Of a stretch of 64,000 nt of DNA, positions 10,380 to 18,571 are shown piece by piece. The notes under the pieces are model-generated. The model was given only the letters and a program-made list of their open reading frames with translations. It made no database searches and had not been told where the DNA came from. Source of the stretch: Lachnospiraceae bacterium (lineage in GTDB: Bacteria > Bacillota > Clostridia > Lachnospirales > Lachnospiraceae); assembly GCA_910576385.1 (NCBI GenBank), contig CAJTIR010000005.1, forward strand, positions 1 through 64,000. The letters are read 5' to 3'. The position numbers and the translations under genes are program-made. How positions within the stretch are numbered: position 1 is the first letter of the stretch; each line of letters opens with the position of its first letter.

Positions 10380-10512
10380 TAGTACCAAAAGGTTTCCATC
10401 ACAAAGTGATGGAAACACTTTGCACATAAAAGTGCTATGGAAAGCTAGCTTTCCAGACACTTTTGGTGCAAGATGTCTATGCTGCCAAAGGCAGCAAGAC
10501 CTTTTGGTACTA
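10380..10512. repeat. Multi-hairpin palindromic element bounded by 13-bp inverted repeats
   Basis: TAGTACCAAAAGG (10380-10392) and its exact reverse complement (10500-10512) bound the element. Inside are an 11-bp hairpin with an AAA loop (10392-10416), a short stem CACTTT/AAAGTG (10416-10434), a perfect 18-bp palindrome TGGAAAGCTAGCTTTCCA (10438-10455), AGACA/TGTCT (10455-10478) and GCTGCC-AAA-GGCAGC (10481-10495). The whole can fold into a multi-branched cruciform. It contains no reading frame. It resembles a REP- or MITE-like intergenic element; copies elsewhere cannot be tested here. Confidence 0.7.
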
Positions 10513-10543
10513 AAATATAGGTTATTATAAACAATGGGAAAAC

Positions 10544-10702
10544 TCAAATCAATACGGACATTGACATCTCAAAACCGTTTCTAATTGGGACTTTATACTG
10601 TTTCTGCAACAGCGGCATAATAAAAAATATTGCTGTGCTGGCAATGATGGAATATATTCCATATTTGGGAAAAGAAAAAAGAGCTGCATCCACGCTGATC
10701 AT
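10544..10702 (-). pseudogene. Short membrane-protein fragment
   Basis: A 52-codon open frame starting ATG ATC AGC, with a hydrophobic stretch (YGIYSIIASTAIFFIMPLLQ) followed by basic residues and a stop. The upstream frame is closed and no good ribosome-binding site is present. The composition resembles one helix of a polytopic membrane protein, so it is more likely a remnant than a gene. The parent family is not recognised. Confidence 0.25.
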
Positions 10703-11012
10703 ATCTCAGAGTGAATGGAAACAAACATCAAGCTTCCAAAGAAACTAACATTCCGAAAAAACCGGAGTTTTCGGAATAACTTGTACTTCTGAATAATATA
10801 TCACAAAATTTCTCCATATCATATGGAGCAAAGAAAGGAGGGAATCTATTCATTCGATTTGTTTTGTATCAGGTGAATGAAATGATCTGATACAGCCTCC
10901 AACGGATGGCGTATTCAACGAGATAGAAATGAGAATCTTTATTCACAAATCAGTATTTATGTACAATTATCTGCATGTTTCAATTGCAGATCATTACGTT
11001 TACACAAAAGAA

Positions 11013-12066
11013 GGGGCTGTTGCAAAAGTAGATGAATAATCTACTGGAGCAGCAGCTCCGTTTTTATACTTAAAAATAGAAAACGGACTCCGAAGAGTCC
11101 GCAATCCATGATATAATTAATTATGATTAGTAATTCAAAATACCATAAAAATTATACCGCATTCGGCGAACCTTATCAACTGGTTTTGCCATTAAATTTA
11201 GAAAGCTTGGTTCCTGATGATGATTCTGTTCGACTGCTGAGCCATGAATTGGAGGATTTAGATTACAGTTTACTGTATCAGGCTTACTCTGCCAAAGGCA
11301 GAAATCCAGCAGTTGACCCAAAGACCATGTTCTAGATTCTGACCTATGCTTATTCTCAAAACATTTATTCTTCGAGAAAAATCGAAACTGCCTGTAAACG
11401 GGACATCAACTTTATGTGGCTGCTGGCTGGGCAGAAAGCTCCTGGTCACAGCACGACCGCCCGTTTTCGTACCGGCTTTCTTGCAGATGCCTGTGAAACT
11501 CTTTTTTACCAGATGGTAAGACGATTGGAAGATGCAGGGGAACTGTCAAAGGAAACCGTATTTATTGACAGGACAAAGCTGGAAGCCTGTGCGAACAAAT
11601 ATACCTTTGTCTGGAAAAAGTCTGTGGGAAAATGGGAAGAAAAAATGTTCCAAAAGATACAGGAGTCCATACAGCTTCTAAACAGGGAATACCAGCAGGA
11701 CTTTTCGATTGTTCCAGAAATAAGGACGCAGGATTTACAGAAAATAGTCCTGTTTTTAGAAGGACGCTGCCGGACAGACAACACGGTTTTAGTCCATGGA
11801 CGTGGAAAACGGAAAACCCGAAACCAAAGGTATCTGGAATTGTTCCGTCGTTTTTTGGAACGTCAGACCATTTATGACTGGCATACGGCAAGCTTTCCGG
11901 GGAGAAATAATTCTTGTAAAACCGATCCTGATGCAACCTTTATTCACATGAAAGATGATCATATGAGAAACGCGCAGTTAAAGCCAGGGTATATCAATAA
12001 GCTGCATGCAAAAATAGAACGAGGGCATCGCTCAATCATCTAAGTTGATGATTTTGCGACACCCTC
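11013..12066 (+). mobile_element. Decayed IS1182-family insertion sequence
   Basis: The left end reads GGGGCTGTTGCAAAAG and the right end, read inward, AGGGTGTCGCAAAATC, so the termini are imperfect inverted repeats with a shared GTTGCAAAA/GTCGCAAAA core. Small hairpins lie just inside the left end: GGAGC/GCTCC near 11046 and CGGACTC/GAGTCCG at 11084-11101. The transposase inside carries a stop codon and is too short. At about 1.05 kb the element is shorter than intact IS1182 relatives, indicating an internal deletion near the 3' end. Confidence 0.75.
11123..12043 (+). pseudogene. IS1182-type transposase, interrupted and truncated
   Basis: Residues 1-70 (from MISNSKYHKN to VDPKTMF) end at an in-frame TAG at 11333-11335. 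Translation continues in the same frame with ILTYAYSQNIYSSRKIE, CKRDINFMWLL and FIDRTKLEACANKYTFVWKK, the usual N-terminal order of IS1182 transposases; the stop most likely replaced a Gln codon (CAG to TAG). After NAQLKPGY the expected C-terminal catalytic half is missing and the frame ends with an unrelated short tail. About 307 codons remain, so the protein should be inactive. Confidence 0.8.
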
Positions 12067-12070
12067 TTTG

Positions 12071-12271
12071 TTATTTCTCCAAGAAATCATTAATTTTATT
12101 TACTAATGCATCTGGGTCAAGGCCATGTACCATTGCAGCTTCGGCGATTGTTTCCATCTGAGAAGATGGGCAGCCAAGGCAGTGCATACCAATTTCTAAC
12201 AAAATTGGAGCAACATTTTCATCAATCTGAAGCAATTCCCCTATCATGGTCTCTTTTGTCACTTGTGCCAT
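12071..12271 (-). CDS. DUF1858 domain protein (redox-disulfide type)
   Basis: A 66-residue protein matching the small DUF1858 family. It has a helical start ([20 protein letters not shown]), the motif [19 protein letters not shown] with a CxxC pair, and an ending [15 protein letters not shown]. This domain is often found alone or fused to hybrid-cluster or nitroreductase-like proteins and is presumed to act in thiol redox chemistry. An upstream in-frame ATG would add seven residues, but the AAGGAGG site is spaced for the ATG at 12271. It lies directly beside the decayed IS. Confidence 0.8.
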   Translation of the reverse strand: MAQVTKETMIGELLQIDENVAPILLEIGMHCLGCPSSQMETIAEAAMVHGLDPDALVNKINDFLEK

Positions 12272-12340
12272 TTTACAAACCTCCTTACACATTCACGTAT
12301 GGTAATTAGTGTTACACATTCTCCTTATTATAATACCATT

Positions 12341-12769
12341 TTACCTATTATGCAATGTTTTATTCCAGAAAAACTGGTACAACTCTGGTTCTCGTTTTTT
12401 TATAGAAACTGGCTTAAAATCTTTTGTCAAAAAACAGTGTTCGGTACTGCCTCTGGCATGAAGATTCTGTCGCTCTTTATCATAAATCTCATAGACAACC
12501 GTAAATTTTAAACCATTAAATTTTACAATTTCGGTTTCCAATCTCACAGTTTCTCCAAAATGCACTGCTTTACGGTATTCACAGGAGATGCCCAATACTG
12601 GAATCATCAATCCTTTTTCCTCCATTATATTGTAAGGATAACCTGCCTGTTCTAGATAATCAAGCCGGGCCTCCTCAAACCAACGTATATAATTAGAGTG
12701 ATGTACTACTGCCATCGCATCTGTCTCATAATACTGAACAATATGATAATATGGTCTAAATTCTTCCAT
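12341..12769 (-). CDS. Acyl-CoA thioesterase, YbgC/4HBT hot-dog family
   Basis: A 142-residue single hot-dog domain. The N-terminal motif YYETDAMAVVHHSNYIRWFE matches the YbgC/4-hydroxybenzoyl-CoA thioesterase signature, with the catalytic Asp in ETD. The middle GISCEYRKAVHFGE and ISxxC-type strand are also typical. It should hydrolyse short- or medium-chain acyl-CoA or acyl-ACP; the substrate is not predictable. The start follows AGGATAAAG. It is transcribed with or near the DUF1858 gene but separated by about 70 bp. Confidence 0.85.
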   Translation of the reverse strand: MEEFRPYYHIVQYYETDAMAVVHHSNYIRWFEEARLDYLEQAGYPYNIMEEKGLMIPVLGISCEYRKAVHFGETVRLETEIVKFNGLKFTVVYEIYDKERQNLHARGSTEHCFLTKDFKPVSIKKREPELYQFFWNKTLHNR

Positions 12770-12918
12770 CTTTATCCTCCTAACTCTTATATATTCTTTT
12801 TACATTTTTAACTATTTTGAAAAGTCTGAAATGCTAATTCCATACAGTTCTAATAGTAATTTACATTTTATCATTTCCAACCCTGAAATGCAAAATATCT
12901 ATTTAGGACAAATTTTAC

Positions 12919-12947
12919 TTGTAATCCCTGACTGTTTGTATTAAAAT
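12919..12947 (+). promoter_or_regulatory. Sigma-A type promoter of the ferredoxin gene
   Basis: TTGTAA (12919-12924) and TAAAAT (12942-12947) are separated by 17 bases. They lie about 60 bases before the ribosome-binding site of the ferredoxin gene, in an otherwise AT-rich spacer. Confidence 0.5.
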
Positions 12948-13010
12948 ATAGTTCAAAGCTACCAGAAAGGAAGCTTGAATGAATATTCATTTTATAAGGA
13001 GGATTTAAGT

Positions 13011-13181
13011 ATGGCATACGTAATTACTGACGCTTGTGTAAGCTGTGGAACCTGTGAAGGAGAATGTCCAGTAGGAGCTATCTCCGCTGGTGATGGAAAA
13101 TATGAAATCGCTGCAGATACATGCATCGATTGCGGTACCTGTGCAGGTGCCTGCCCTACAGGTGCTATTGAGCAGGGTTAA
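13011..13181 (+). CDS. 2[4Fe-4S] clostridial-type ferredoxin
   Basis: A 56-residue ferredoxin with two complete cluster motifs, CVSCGTCEGECP and CIDCGTCAGACP (CxxCxxCxxxCP twice), separated by the usual spacing. Such proteins carry low-potential electrons for pyruvate:ferredoxin oxidoreductase, hydrogenases and Rnf in anaerobes, which supports a strictly anaerobic host. An in-frame TTG lies upstream, but AAGGAGG at 12997-13003 is spaced for the ATG at 13011, giving the standard length. It is a single-gene unit with its own promoter and a strong terminator. Confidence 0.96.
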   Translation: MAYVITDACVSCGTCEGECPVGAISAGDGKYEIAADTCIDCGTCAGACPTGAIEQG

Positions 13182-13219
13182 TTGTTTGATACAGTTTCAC
13201 TGTCTATAACAATCAAATA

Positions 13220-13257
13220 CCCCCAGGGGACATCAAATTTGATACGTCCTCTGGGGG
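13220..13257 (+). terminator. Terminator of the ferredoxin gene
   Basis: CCCCCAGGGGAC (13220-13231) pairs with GTCCTCTGGGGG (13246-13257) over 12 bp with one G-T pair. It starts about 40 bases after the stop codon. The T run is weak (CATTTA). Confidence 0.75.
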
Positions 13258-13313
13258 CATTTACATCTACAAGGTAATTCAAATGGCTGTTTTCTTATTG
13301 ATAAATATGATTC

Positions 13314-13353
13314 AAGAGCCTTTACTTCCATAAATTGTGAGTAAAGGCTCTTT
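13314..13353. terminator. Second hairpin between convergent genes
   Basis: AAGAGCCTTTACT (13314-13326) pairs perfectly with AGTAAAGGCTCTT (13341-13353), followed on the plus strand by TTCAT. It lies between the ferredoxin gene and the convergent MerR-like gene and could terminate either transcript. Confidence 0.55.
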
Positions 13354-13469
13354 TCATAATCTTATGTACACCTGCGCATAAGCTATTATATCTCTAAAAT
13401 GACTAAATGAGAAATTTAGAGAGTCAATGCATACTTTGTCGCTTTGTTTTTTAACGGGAAATTTCAAAA

Positions 13470-14255
13470 TCAAGTGGTCAAATTAGGATTTAACTTGCCT
13501 TCCTTTTTCATCACTTTAGCTGCATTTTTCTCCTTCTCTTTTTTCTCTGCCTTTTCTTTGCGGAATCTTCTTCCTTTCTGCGAGGAGCGAATCGCTGCAT
13601 CCAACTTACGGAAACGCTCTTCCTCAGCCTCATCCTGTTCCCGCATTAAGTAATTCATTTCCTTGAGCACTTTTTCCCCAACTTGAGTACTAACCTCTTT
13701 TCCCAAGGATTCATTATTTTCTTCCATTGCTTTTTTCACAATATTTGTCATCATCTTTTGAAATTGTTCAAGTTTGACTGTATTGGAAACTGGATTGCCA
13801 TGCCCTTTTGGAATTTGTTGTTCCATTCTTGGGTATTCTCTGGTGATTTGCACCACCTGTCCATTGCTTGGCATAGCAGCATTCATATTTGTTGTTGCTG
13901 TGTTTCCCATACTGTTTTGATTGCCCGCTGACGGGTCTCCTATAACGCCTGCCATTCCCAGGTTTCCCATATTATTCATATTGCCTGGCCCTCCTGCATT
14001 CATCGTGTTCACTGGACAAACCTCCTGCTCAGGAATATTATGTATCATCATTCGAATGGCTTTCAACTGGTAGCCCTGTTCCTTCCATTCTTTTATCTTT
14101 TGGAATTGCGCTATATTTTCTTCTGTATAATAACGGTGTCCCATCTCATTGCGGGGGATGGCAAGCTCTAACTCTTCTTCCCAGTAGCGCAGGACATGAG
14201 ACTCAACATTAACAATGTTTGCCGCATCCGAAATCATATAGCGTACATTTTCCAC
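13470..14255 (-). CDS. MerR-like helix-turn-helix protein with long linker
   Basis: A 261-residue protein. Residues 1-75 form a MerR-type winged helix-turn-helix (SDAANIVNVESHVLRYWEEE, GHRYYTEENIAQFQKIKEW). A low-complexity Asn/Gly/Met-rich linker follows at about 85-140. The C-terminal part is long, charged and probably coiled (about 160-250) and ends in a Lys/Glu-rich tail. The C-terminal half resembles that of DUF3967-type regulators in Firmicutes. No effector domain for metals or drugs is seen, so the regulon is unknown. The start follows AGGAGG. It is separated from dnaB by a strong terminator. Confidence 0.75.
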   Translation of the reverse strand: MENVRYMISDAANIVNVESHVLRYWEEELELAIPRNEMGHRYYTEENIAQFQKIKEWKEQGYQLKAIRMMIHNIPEQEVCPVNTMNAGGPGNMNNMGNLGMAGVIGDPSAGNQNSMGNTATTNMNAAMPSNGQVVQITREYPRMEQQIPKGHGNPVSNTVKLEQFQKMMTNIVKKAMEENNESLGKEVSTQVGEKVLKEMNYLMREQDEAEEERFRKLDAAIRSSQKGRRFRKEKAEKKEKEKNAAKVMKKEGKLNPNLTT

Positions 14256-14393
14256 ATTCCTACCTCCTTTTTAGGGAATTCACGTTCCTTCTAGGGGAAC
14301 GCTTCGTCAGACTTTTACAGCCTGTCCCTTTTTACTAATTCTATTTTAACGATTTATGCCACGGCTTACAATCTTTTTTCATCGTGAAATAGC

Positions 14394-14436
14394 GACAAAA
14401 AAAAACAGTTTCCCCGCTTTTGCGAAGGAAACCTGC
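14394..14436 (-). terminator. Terminator of the gdpP-rplI-dnaB operon
   Basis: On the minus strand CAGGTTTCCTTCGC, an AAAA loop and GCGGGGAAACTG form a stem (14422-14435 with 14406-14417), followed by an uninterrupted T run. It is about 65 bases after the dnaB stop codon. Confidence 0.85.
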
Positions 14437-14500
14437 TTTTTTCTCCATCATTTGTTCCAGAACGCCTCGGCGTTCTTACGGCGGGAGTCACTCTCGACCG

Positions 14501-15832
14501 CTATCTTTTCTCCATATTTGCAAATTTAGTATACTGTGGCAGCCATACTAAATTCACAGTACCAATAGGACCATTTCTCTGTTTGGCAATAATAATCTCT
14601 GCAATATTTTTATTCGCAGTATCTTTATTATAATAATCATCACGGTAAATAAACATTACAACATCGGCATCCTGTTCGATCGCCCCAGACTCGCGCAAAT
14701 CTGAGAGCATAGGCCTATGGTCTGGTCTCTGTTCCACCTGACGGCTCAACTGAGATAATGCAATCACTGGCACATTCAATTCCCTGGCAAGTCCTTTGAG
14801 CGAACGCGAAATATCAGAGATCTCCTGCTGCCTGGAATCTGTTCTTCCAGAACCAGACATTAACTGTAAATAATCAATAATAATTAACTTTAAATCATGC
14901 TCTAATTTATATTTACGGCATTTTGAGCGCAGCTCTGGTATGGATATTCCTGGCGTATCATCAATAATCAGATTGGAACGTCCAATAGTGCCCGCCCCCT
15001 CAATTAACTTTTCCCAGTCAGAGTCCGCCAGATTACCAGAACGCAATATCTGTGCATCTACACGGGATTCCAGTGAAAACAAACGATTTACAAGCTGTTC
15101 TTTGGACATCTCCAAACTAAAGATTGCCGTACAGAGATTATTGTGAAAAGCCACATATTGAGCAATATTAAGCACAAAAGCTGTCTTTCCCATAGAAGGA
15201 CGGGCTGCAATCAAAATCAAATCTGATGGCTGCAGCCCTGACATGCGATAATCTAAATCGGCAAAGCCTGTGGCAATCCCTGTCACATTCCCTTTAGTTT
15301 TAGAAGCAAGCTCAATCTTCTCTAAGGCATTGATTACCACCTGTTTAATTGGGATAAAATCTCCGCCGCCTTTATTTTGTAACAGATGAAAAATTTGCCG
15401 TTCTGTCTCTGCCATGATATCTTCTAGGCTTTCTTTCCCTAGATAACATTGATTTGCAATCTCCTCATTGACCTTAATCAACTTGCGCAGCATCGCTTTT
15501 TCTTTGACAATATTGGCATAATACTTAATATTGGCTGAAGTAGGCACTGCGGACACTAGACCACCGACAAATTCCAGACTGCTTAACTCCTCTGGAACAT
15601 TTTTCTCCCGCAGTCGATTTTGAAGTGTAATCACATCCACTGGCTGCTCTTCATTGTAAAGTTCTACCATTGTCTCAAAGAGAATTCCATATTGCTGATG
15701 ATAAAAATCTTCACGGAGCAATATCTCAGAAGCAATGATCACAGCCTCGCGATCCATAATCATAGATCCTATCACGGACTGCTCTGCTTCTAGATTATTG
15801 GGCATAATTCGTTTGATCAGAGCCTCCTCCAT
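14501..15832 (-). CDS. dnaB: Replicative DNA helicase DnaB
   Basis: A 443-residue hexameric helicase of the replisome (DnaC in Bacillus nomenclature). It has the N-terminal helical domain starting MPNNLEAEQSVIGSMI, Walker A (ARPSMGKTAF, about 210-219), the IIDYLQLM Walker B, and the RQQEISDISRSLKGLARELN and SGAIEQDADVVMFIYR motifs of DnaB. Length is normal. It follows rplI by 9 bp with an AGGAGG site, in the common Firmicute order gdpP-rplI-dnaB. Confidence 0.97.
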   Translation of the reverse strand: MEEALIKRIMPNNLEAEQSVIGSMIMDREAVIIASEILLREDFYHQQYGILFETMVELYNEEQPVDVITLQNRLREKNVPEELSSLEFVGGLVSAVPTSANIKYYANIVKEKAMLRKLIKVNEEIANQCYLGKESLEDIMAETERQIFHLLQNKGGGDFIPIKQVVINALEKIELASKTKGNVTGIATGFADLDYRMSGLQPSDLILIAARPSMGKTAFVLNIAQYVAFHNNLCTAIFSLEMSKEQLVNRLFSLESRVDAQILRSGNLADSDWEKLIEGAGTIGRSNLIIDDTPGISIPELRSKCRKYKLEHDLKLIIIDYLQLMSGSGRTDSRQQEISDISRSLKGLARELNVPVIALSQLSRQVEQRPDHRPMLSDLRESGAIEQDADVVMFIYRDDYYNKDTANKNIAEIIIAKQRNGPIGTVNLVWLPQYTKFANMEKR

Positions 15833-15841
15833 TTGGACCTC

Positions 15842-16291
15842 CTACTCTTCCTCAATTTTAACTTTCAGCTTACCTGTCACTTTGGGATGGAATTTAATGC
15901 TCACTTCATGGACGCCCAACGTTTTCAAGCCGCCGTCTGGAAGCTGAATTTTCTTCTTATCTAATTCAATTTTAATCTGCTCTTTTGCCGCCGCTGCAAT
16001 TTCCTTAGAAGAAACGGACCCAAATGTTCTGCCGCCCTCTCCGGTCTTTAATTTCACAACCACCTCTTTAGAGGCAATTTCCTCTGCAAGCGCCTCTGCC
16101 GCCGCCAGATTTTCCTCTGCAACCTTTTTCTCATGTTGATTTTTTAATTTCAGATCATTCATATTCTTACCGTTGGCTTCTATTCCAAGCTTCTTGGGTA
16201 AGATCATATTTCTGGCATAACCGTCGCTGACATTTACTACCTCACCTTTTTTTCCTAATGACTTTACATCTTCTAATAAAATTACTTTCAT
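15842..16291 (-). CDS. rplI: 50S ribosomal protein L9
   Basis: A 149-residue protein with the full L9 N-terminal domain (MKVILLEDVKSLGKKGEVV, VSDGYARNMILPKKLG) and the C-terminal domain around GGRTFGSVSSKEIA. L9 binds 23S rRNA near the L1 stalk. Its ATG overlaps the gdpP stop codon (ATGA), indicating translational coupling. Confidence 0.98.
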   Translation of the reverse strand: MKVILLEDVKSLGKKGEVVNVSDGYARNMILPKKLGIEANGKNMNDLKLKNQHEKKVAEENLAAAEALAEEIASKEVVVKLKTGEGGRTFGSVSSKEIAAAAKEQIKIELDKKKIQLPDGGLKTLGVHEVSIKFHPKVTGKLKVKIEEE

Positions 16292-18342
16292 ACTTCTATG
16301 TCTCCTTCCTCCAGCATTTTATCTAATGTCTCCTGGATTTTTGTCTTTGCTTCCCAAACGCTGCAATCTTTGAGCTGAGCGCCTGCCACATTCAAATGAC
16401 CACCGCCGCCCATTCGCTCCATAATCAACTGTACATTGATCTCATCAATAGAACGGGAGCTGATGTATATTTTTTCATTATACTCTGTAAGTACAAATGA
16501 CGCCTTTATCCCAACAATATTCAGTAATTCATTTGCCGCCTGTGCACCGGCGATCGTCGGACTTTCCACTCTCGGATCCGCTGGACAAATGGAAATGGCA
16601 AATGCTCCTCGGTACACTTCTGCATGACGGACAGCCTCTGCTCTCGCTTTATATGCTGCCATATCGTCTCTAAGTAATTTGCGCACTCTTGTCACCTCTG
16701 CCCCGCAGCGCCGAAGATAAGCCGCTGCTTCAAAGGTTCTGACACCCGTTTTTGTCATAAAGTTATTGGTGTCAATTAAAATACCCGCATAGATACTATC
16801 TGCCTCATTCGGTTTCAGATGAATATTTTCATTAAAGTACTGCAGCACTTCCGCAACCATTTCACAGGTAGACGAGGCATAAGCCTCAATATAGGAAAGG
16901 ACAGCATTCTCAATGACTTCACTGCCCTGTCTGTGATGATCAAAGACTACAATCGTCTTACTGCGTCCTAAAAGCTCTGGACATTCTGTATAATTGGGGC
17001 GGTTGGTATCTACCACCACCACTACACTGCGATAGTCTACCAATTCAAGTGCTTTCTCACTGCGCAAAAACATATCTGGCGGATAGCCCTTATCTTCTGT
17101 AAAACACTCTTTCATCGGGCGCAGCGAAGAGGTAACTTCATTTAATACAATGTGCGCCTTTTTACCCATCACCTGTGCTGCACAATAAATTCCCACTGCC
17201 GCTCCGAAAGCATCCATATCACAGATACTATGTCCCATAATAAAAACATGTTCTCTGGTTTCAAAAATTTCCCGCAAGGCATGTGCTTTTACTCTTGCCT
17301 TTACGCGTGTCATCTTCTCCACCTGTCTGGATTTTCCTCCAAAATAAGAAATCTTTTCGCCCTCTTTGACTACTACCTGATCGCCGCCTCTGCCCAGGGC
17401 CAGATCAATGGCCATCCGTGAATAATCATATTTTTGATTATAATTGAGATTGCTAATTCCCACACCGATGCTCAACGTCACCGCCATTTCATTTCCGACT
17501 TTGATTGTCTTAACTTCTTCCAAAATGCTGAACTTGTCCTTTATCAGCTCTTCTAAGTATTTATGCTTAAACACCACAAAATATTTGTCTTTTTCTATCT
17601 TTTTGATAATGCTGTCCCGCTCTGAAAAATATTTACTGACCTTTCGGTCTACTAGAGCCACCAACAGAGAACGCTTTACTTCCTCAATGCTTTCTAGCGC
17701 TTCCTCATAATTATCAATATAAACCAAGGCAGACACAAGCTGCTGCTCCTTATTCTCCTGAATATAATGATGCAGATCTGTCTCATCAAACAGGTAGAGC
17801 GCCATCAGATACTGATCTTTGGCCTCCAGCTCAATCATACTTCCCTCTTTGCTCTCCTCATCAAAATATAACTTTCCCACAACTGCCCGATAAATTCGGT
17901 CTTTCCATTCTACCAAGAGCTGATTGCTGCTTTCCTCCTTAGTCAGAAGCTCTCTTGTAATAGAGGGGAAAATGGTAGCAATCGATTTATGATACTGCTT
18001 ATCTTTCTCCGTGATCGCAGAAAATGCCTCATTCATCCACAAAATCTTGCTGTTATAATCCAACAGTGCATAAGGAATTTCAAATTCATTTAACAGCTTT
18101 TTTTGCACGGTACCATATTGAGTAGCGAAATTGATCACTTCACTGCGCAGTACAGAACGATTTGCCAGAAAAAGCCCCAACACAATCAAAAAATAGCATC
18201 CTGCAAATATAGATACAAAGATCCCAGCCCTTTGATCAAAATAATACAAAGGCAAATTCAGCAATACAATTAAAACTGTCAACATCAGCGGCCAGTACAT
18301 GTAATTCTTCAACTGTCCTTTGAACCTGATTTCTCTTTTCAT
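16288..18342 (-). CDS. gdpP: Cyclic-di-AMP phosphodiesterase GdpP
   Basis: A 684-residue membrane protein that hydrolyses c-di-AMP to pApA and so affects potassium, turgor and wall homeostasis. Two transmembrane helices (about 17-36 and 41-60) are followed by a PAS-like domain (about 85-190), a degenerate GGDEF domain (about 205-330) and a DHH/DHHA1 phosphoesterase. The catalytic motifs are intact: GHSICDMDAFG (H371, D375, D377), VVVDTNRP, FDHHRQG and GGGGHLNVAGA. Length and order match Bacillus GdpP. It is the first gene of the rplI-dnaB operon. Confidence 0.96.
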   Translation of the reverse strand: MKREIRFKGQLKNYMYWPLMLTVLIVLLNLPLYYFDQRAGIFVSIFAGCYFLIVLGLFLANRSVLRSEVINFATQYGTVQKKLLNEFEIPYALLDYNSKILWMNEAFSAITEKDKQYHKSIATIFPSITRELLTKEESSNQLLVEWKDRIYRAVVGKLYFDEESKEGSMIELEAKDQYLMALYLFDETDLHHYIQENKEQQLVSALVYIDNYEEALESIEEVKRSLLVALVDRKVSKYFSERDSIIKKIEKDKYFVVFKHKYLEELIKDKFSILEEVKTIKVGNEMAVTLSIGVGISNLNYNQKYDYSRMAIDLALGRGGDQVVVKEGEKISYFGGKSRQVEKMTRVKARVKAHALREIFETREHVFIMGHSICDMDAFGAAVGIYCAAQVMGKKAHIVLNEVTSSLRPMKECFTEDKGYPPDMFLRSEKALELVDYRSVVVVVDTNRPNYTECPELLGRSKTIVVFDHHRQGSEVIENAVLSYIEAYASSTCEMVAEVLQYFNENIHLKPNEADSIYAGILIDTNNFMTKTGVRTFEAAAYLRRCGAEVTRVRKLLRDDMAAYKARAEAVRHAEVYRGAFAISICPADPRVESPTIAGAQAANELLNIVGIKASFVLTEYNEKIYISSRSIDEINVQLIMERMGGGGHLNVAGAQLKDCSVWEAKTKIQETLDKMLEEGDIEV

Positions 18343-18444
18343 TTACTTTCTACCTTCTGCCTTCCTCAAATCAAAACAATACTCTTCTCACCGTGCACCT
18401 CGAGTTCGCTTCGCTTCTTCTCGGTTTCGGGCTGTCGCCCTATC

Positions 18445-18507
18445 AAATCCGGCAAAAAAGTCATTACTTTCATGCAAGCATGAAGCAACTGCTTTTTTGC
18501 CGGATTT
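18445..18507 (-). terminator. Terminator closing the exosortase operon
   Basis: AAATCCGGCAAAAAAG (18445-18460) and CTTTTTTGCCGGATTT (18492-18507) are perfect 16-bp inverted arms. A nested hairpin CTTTCATGC/GCATGAAG (18467-18485) fills the loop. It lies about 65 bases beyond the last gene of the operon and upstream of gdpP. Confidence 0.75.
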
Positions 18508-18571
18508 GGCACGGCTCGTAGCTTACGGTTACAGTATACCATATATTACAGAAGTGTTACAAGGTTCATTT

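Larger units (their letters stand above)
9773..11012. other. Gene-poor 1.24-kb interval
   Basis: No intact gene was recognised. The interval holds a hairpin at 10003-10030 (GTTTGGTTC/GAGCCAAAC), the large palindromic element at 10380-10512, a 52-codon open fragment at 10544-10702 on the minus strand, and an inverted repeat at 10750-10777 (ATTCCGAAAA/TTTTCGGAAT). It ends at the left end of a decayed IS element. The mecA promoter should lie in the first ~150 bases. Confidence 0.5.

Noticed and set aside
14940-15146. Short plus-strand frames within dnaB, gdpP and the xylan genes
   Set aside because: They overlap well-supported genes on the other strand and have no start signals.
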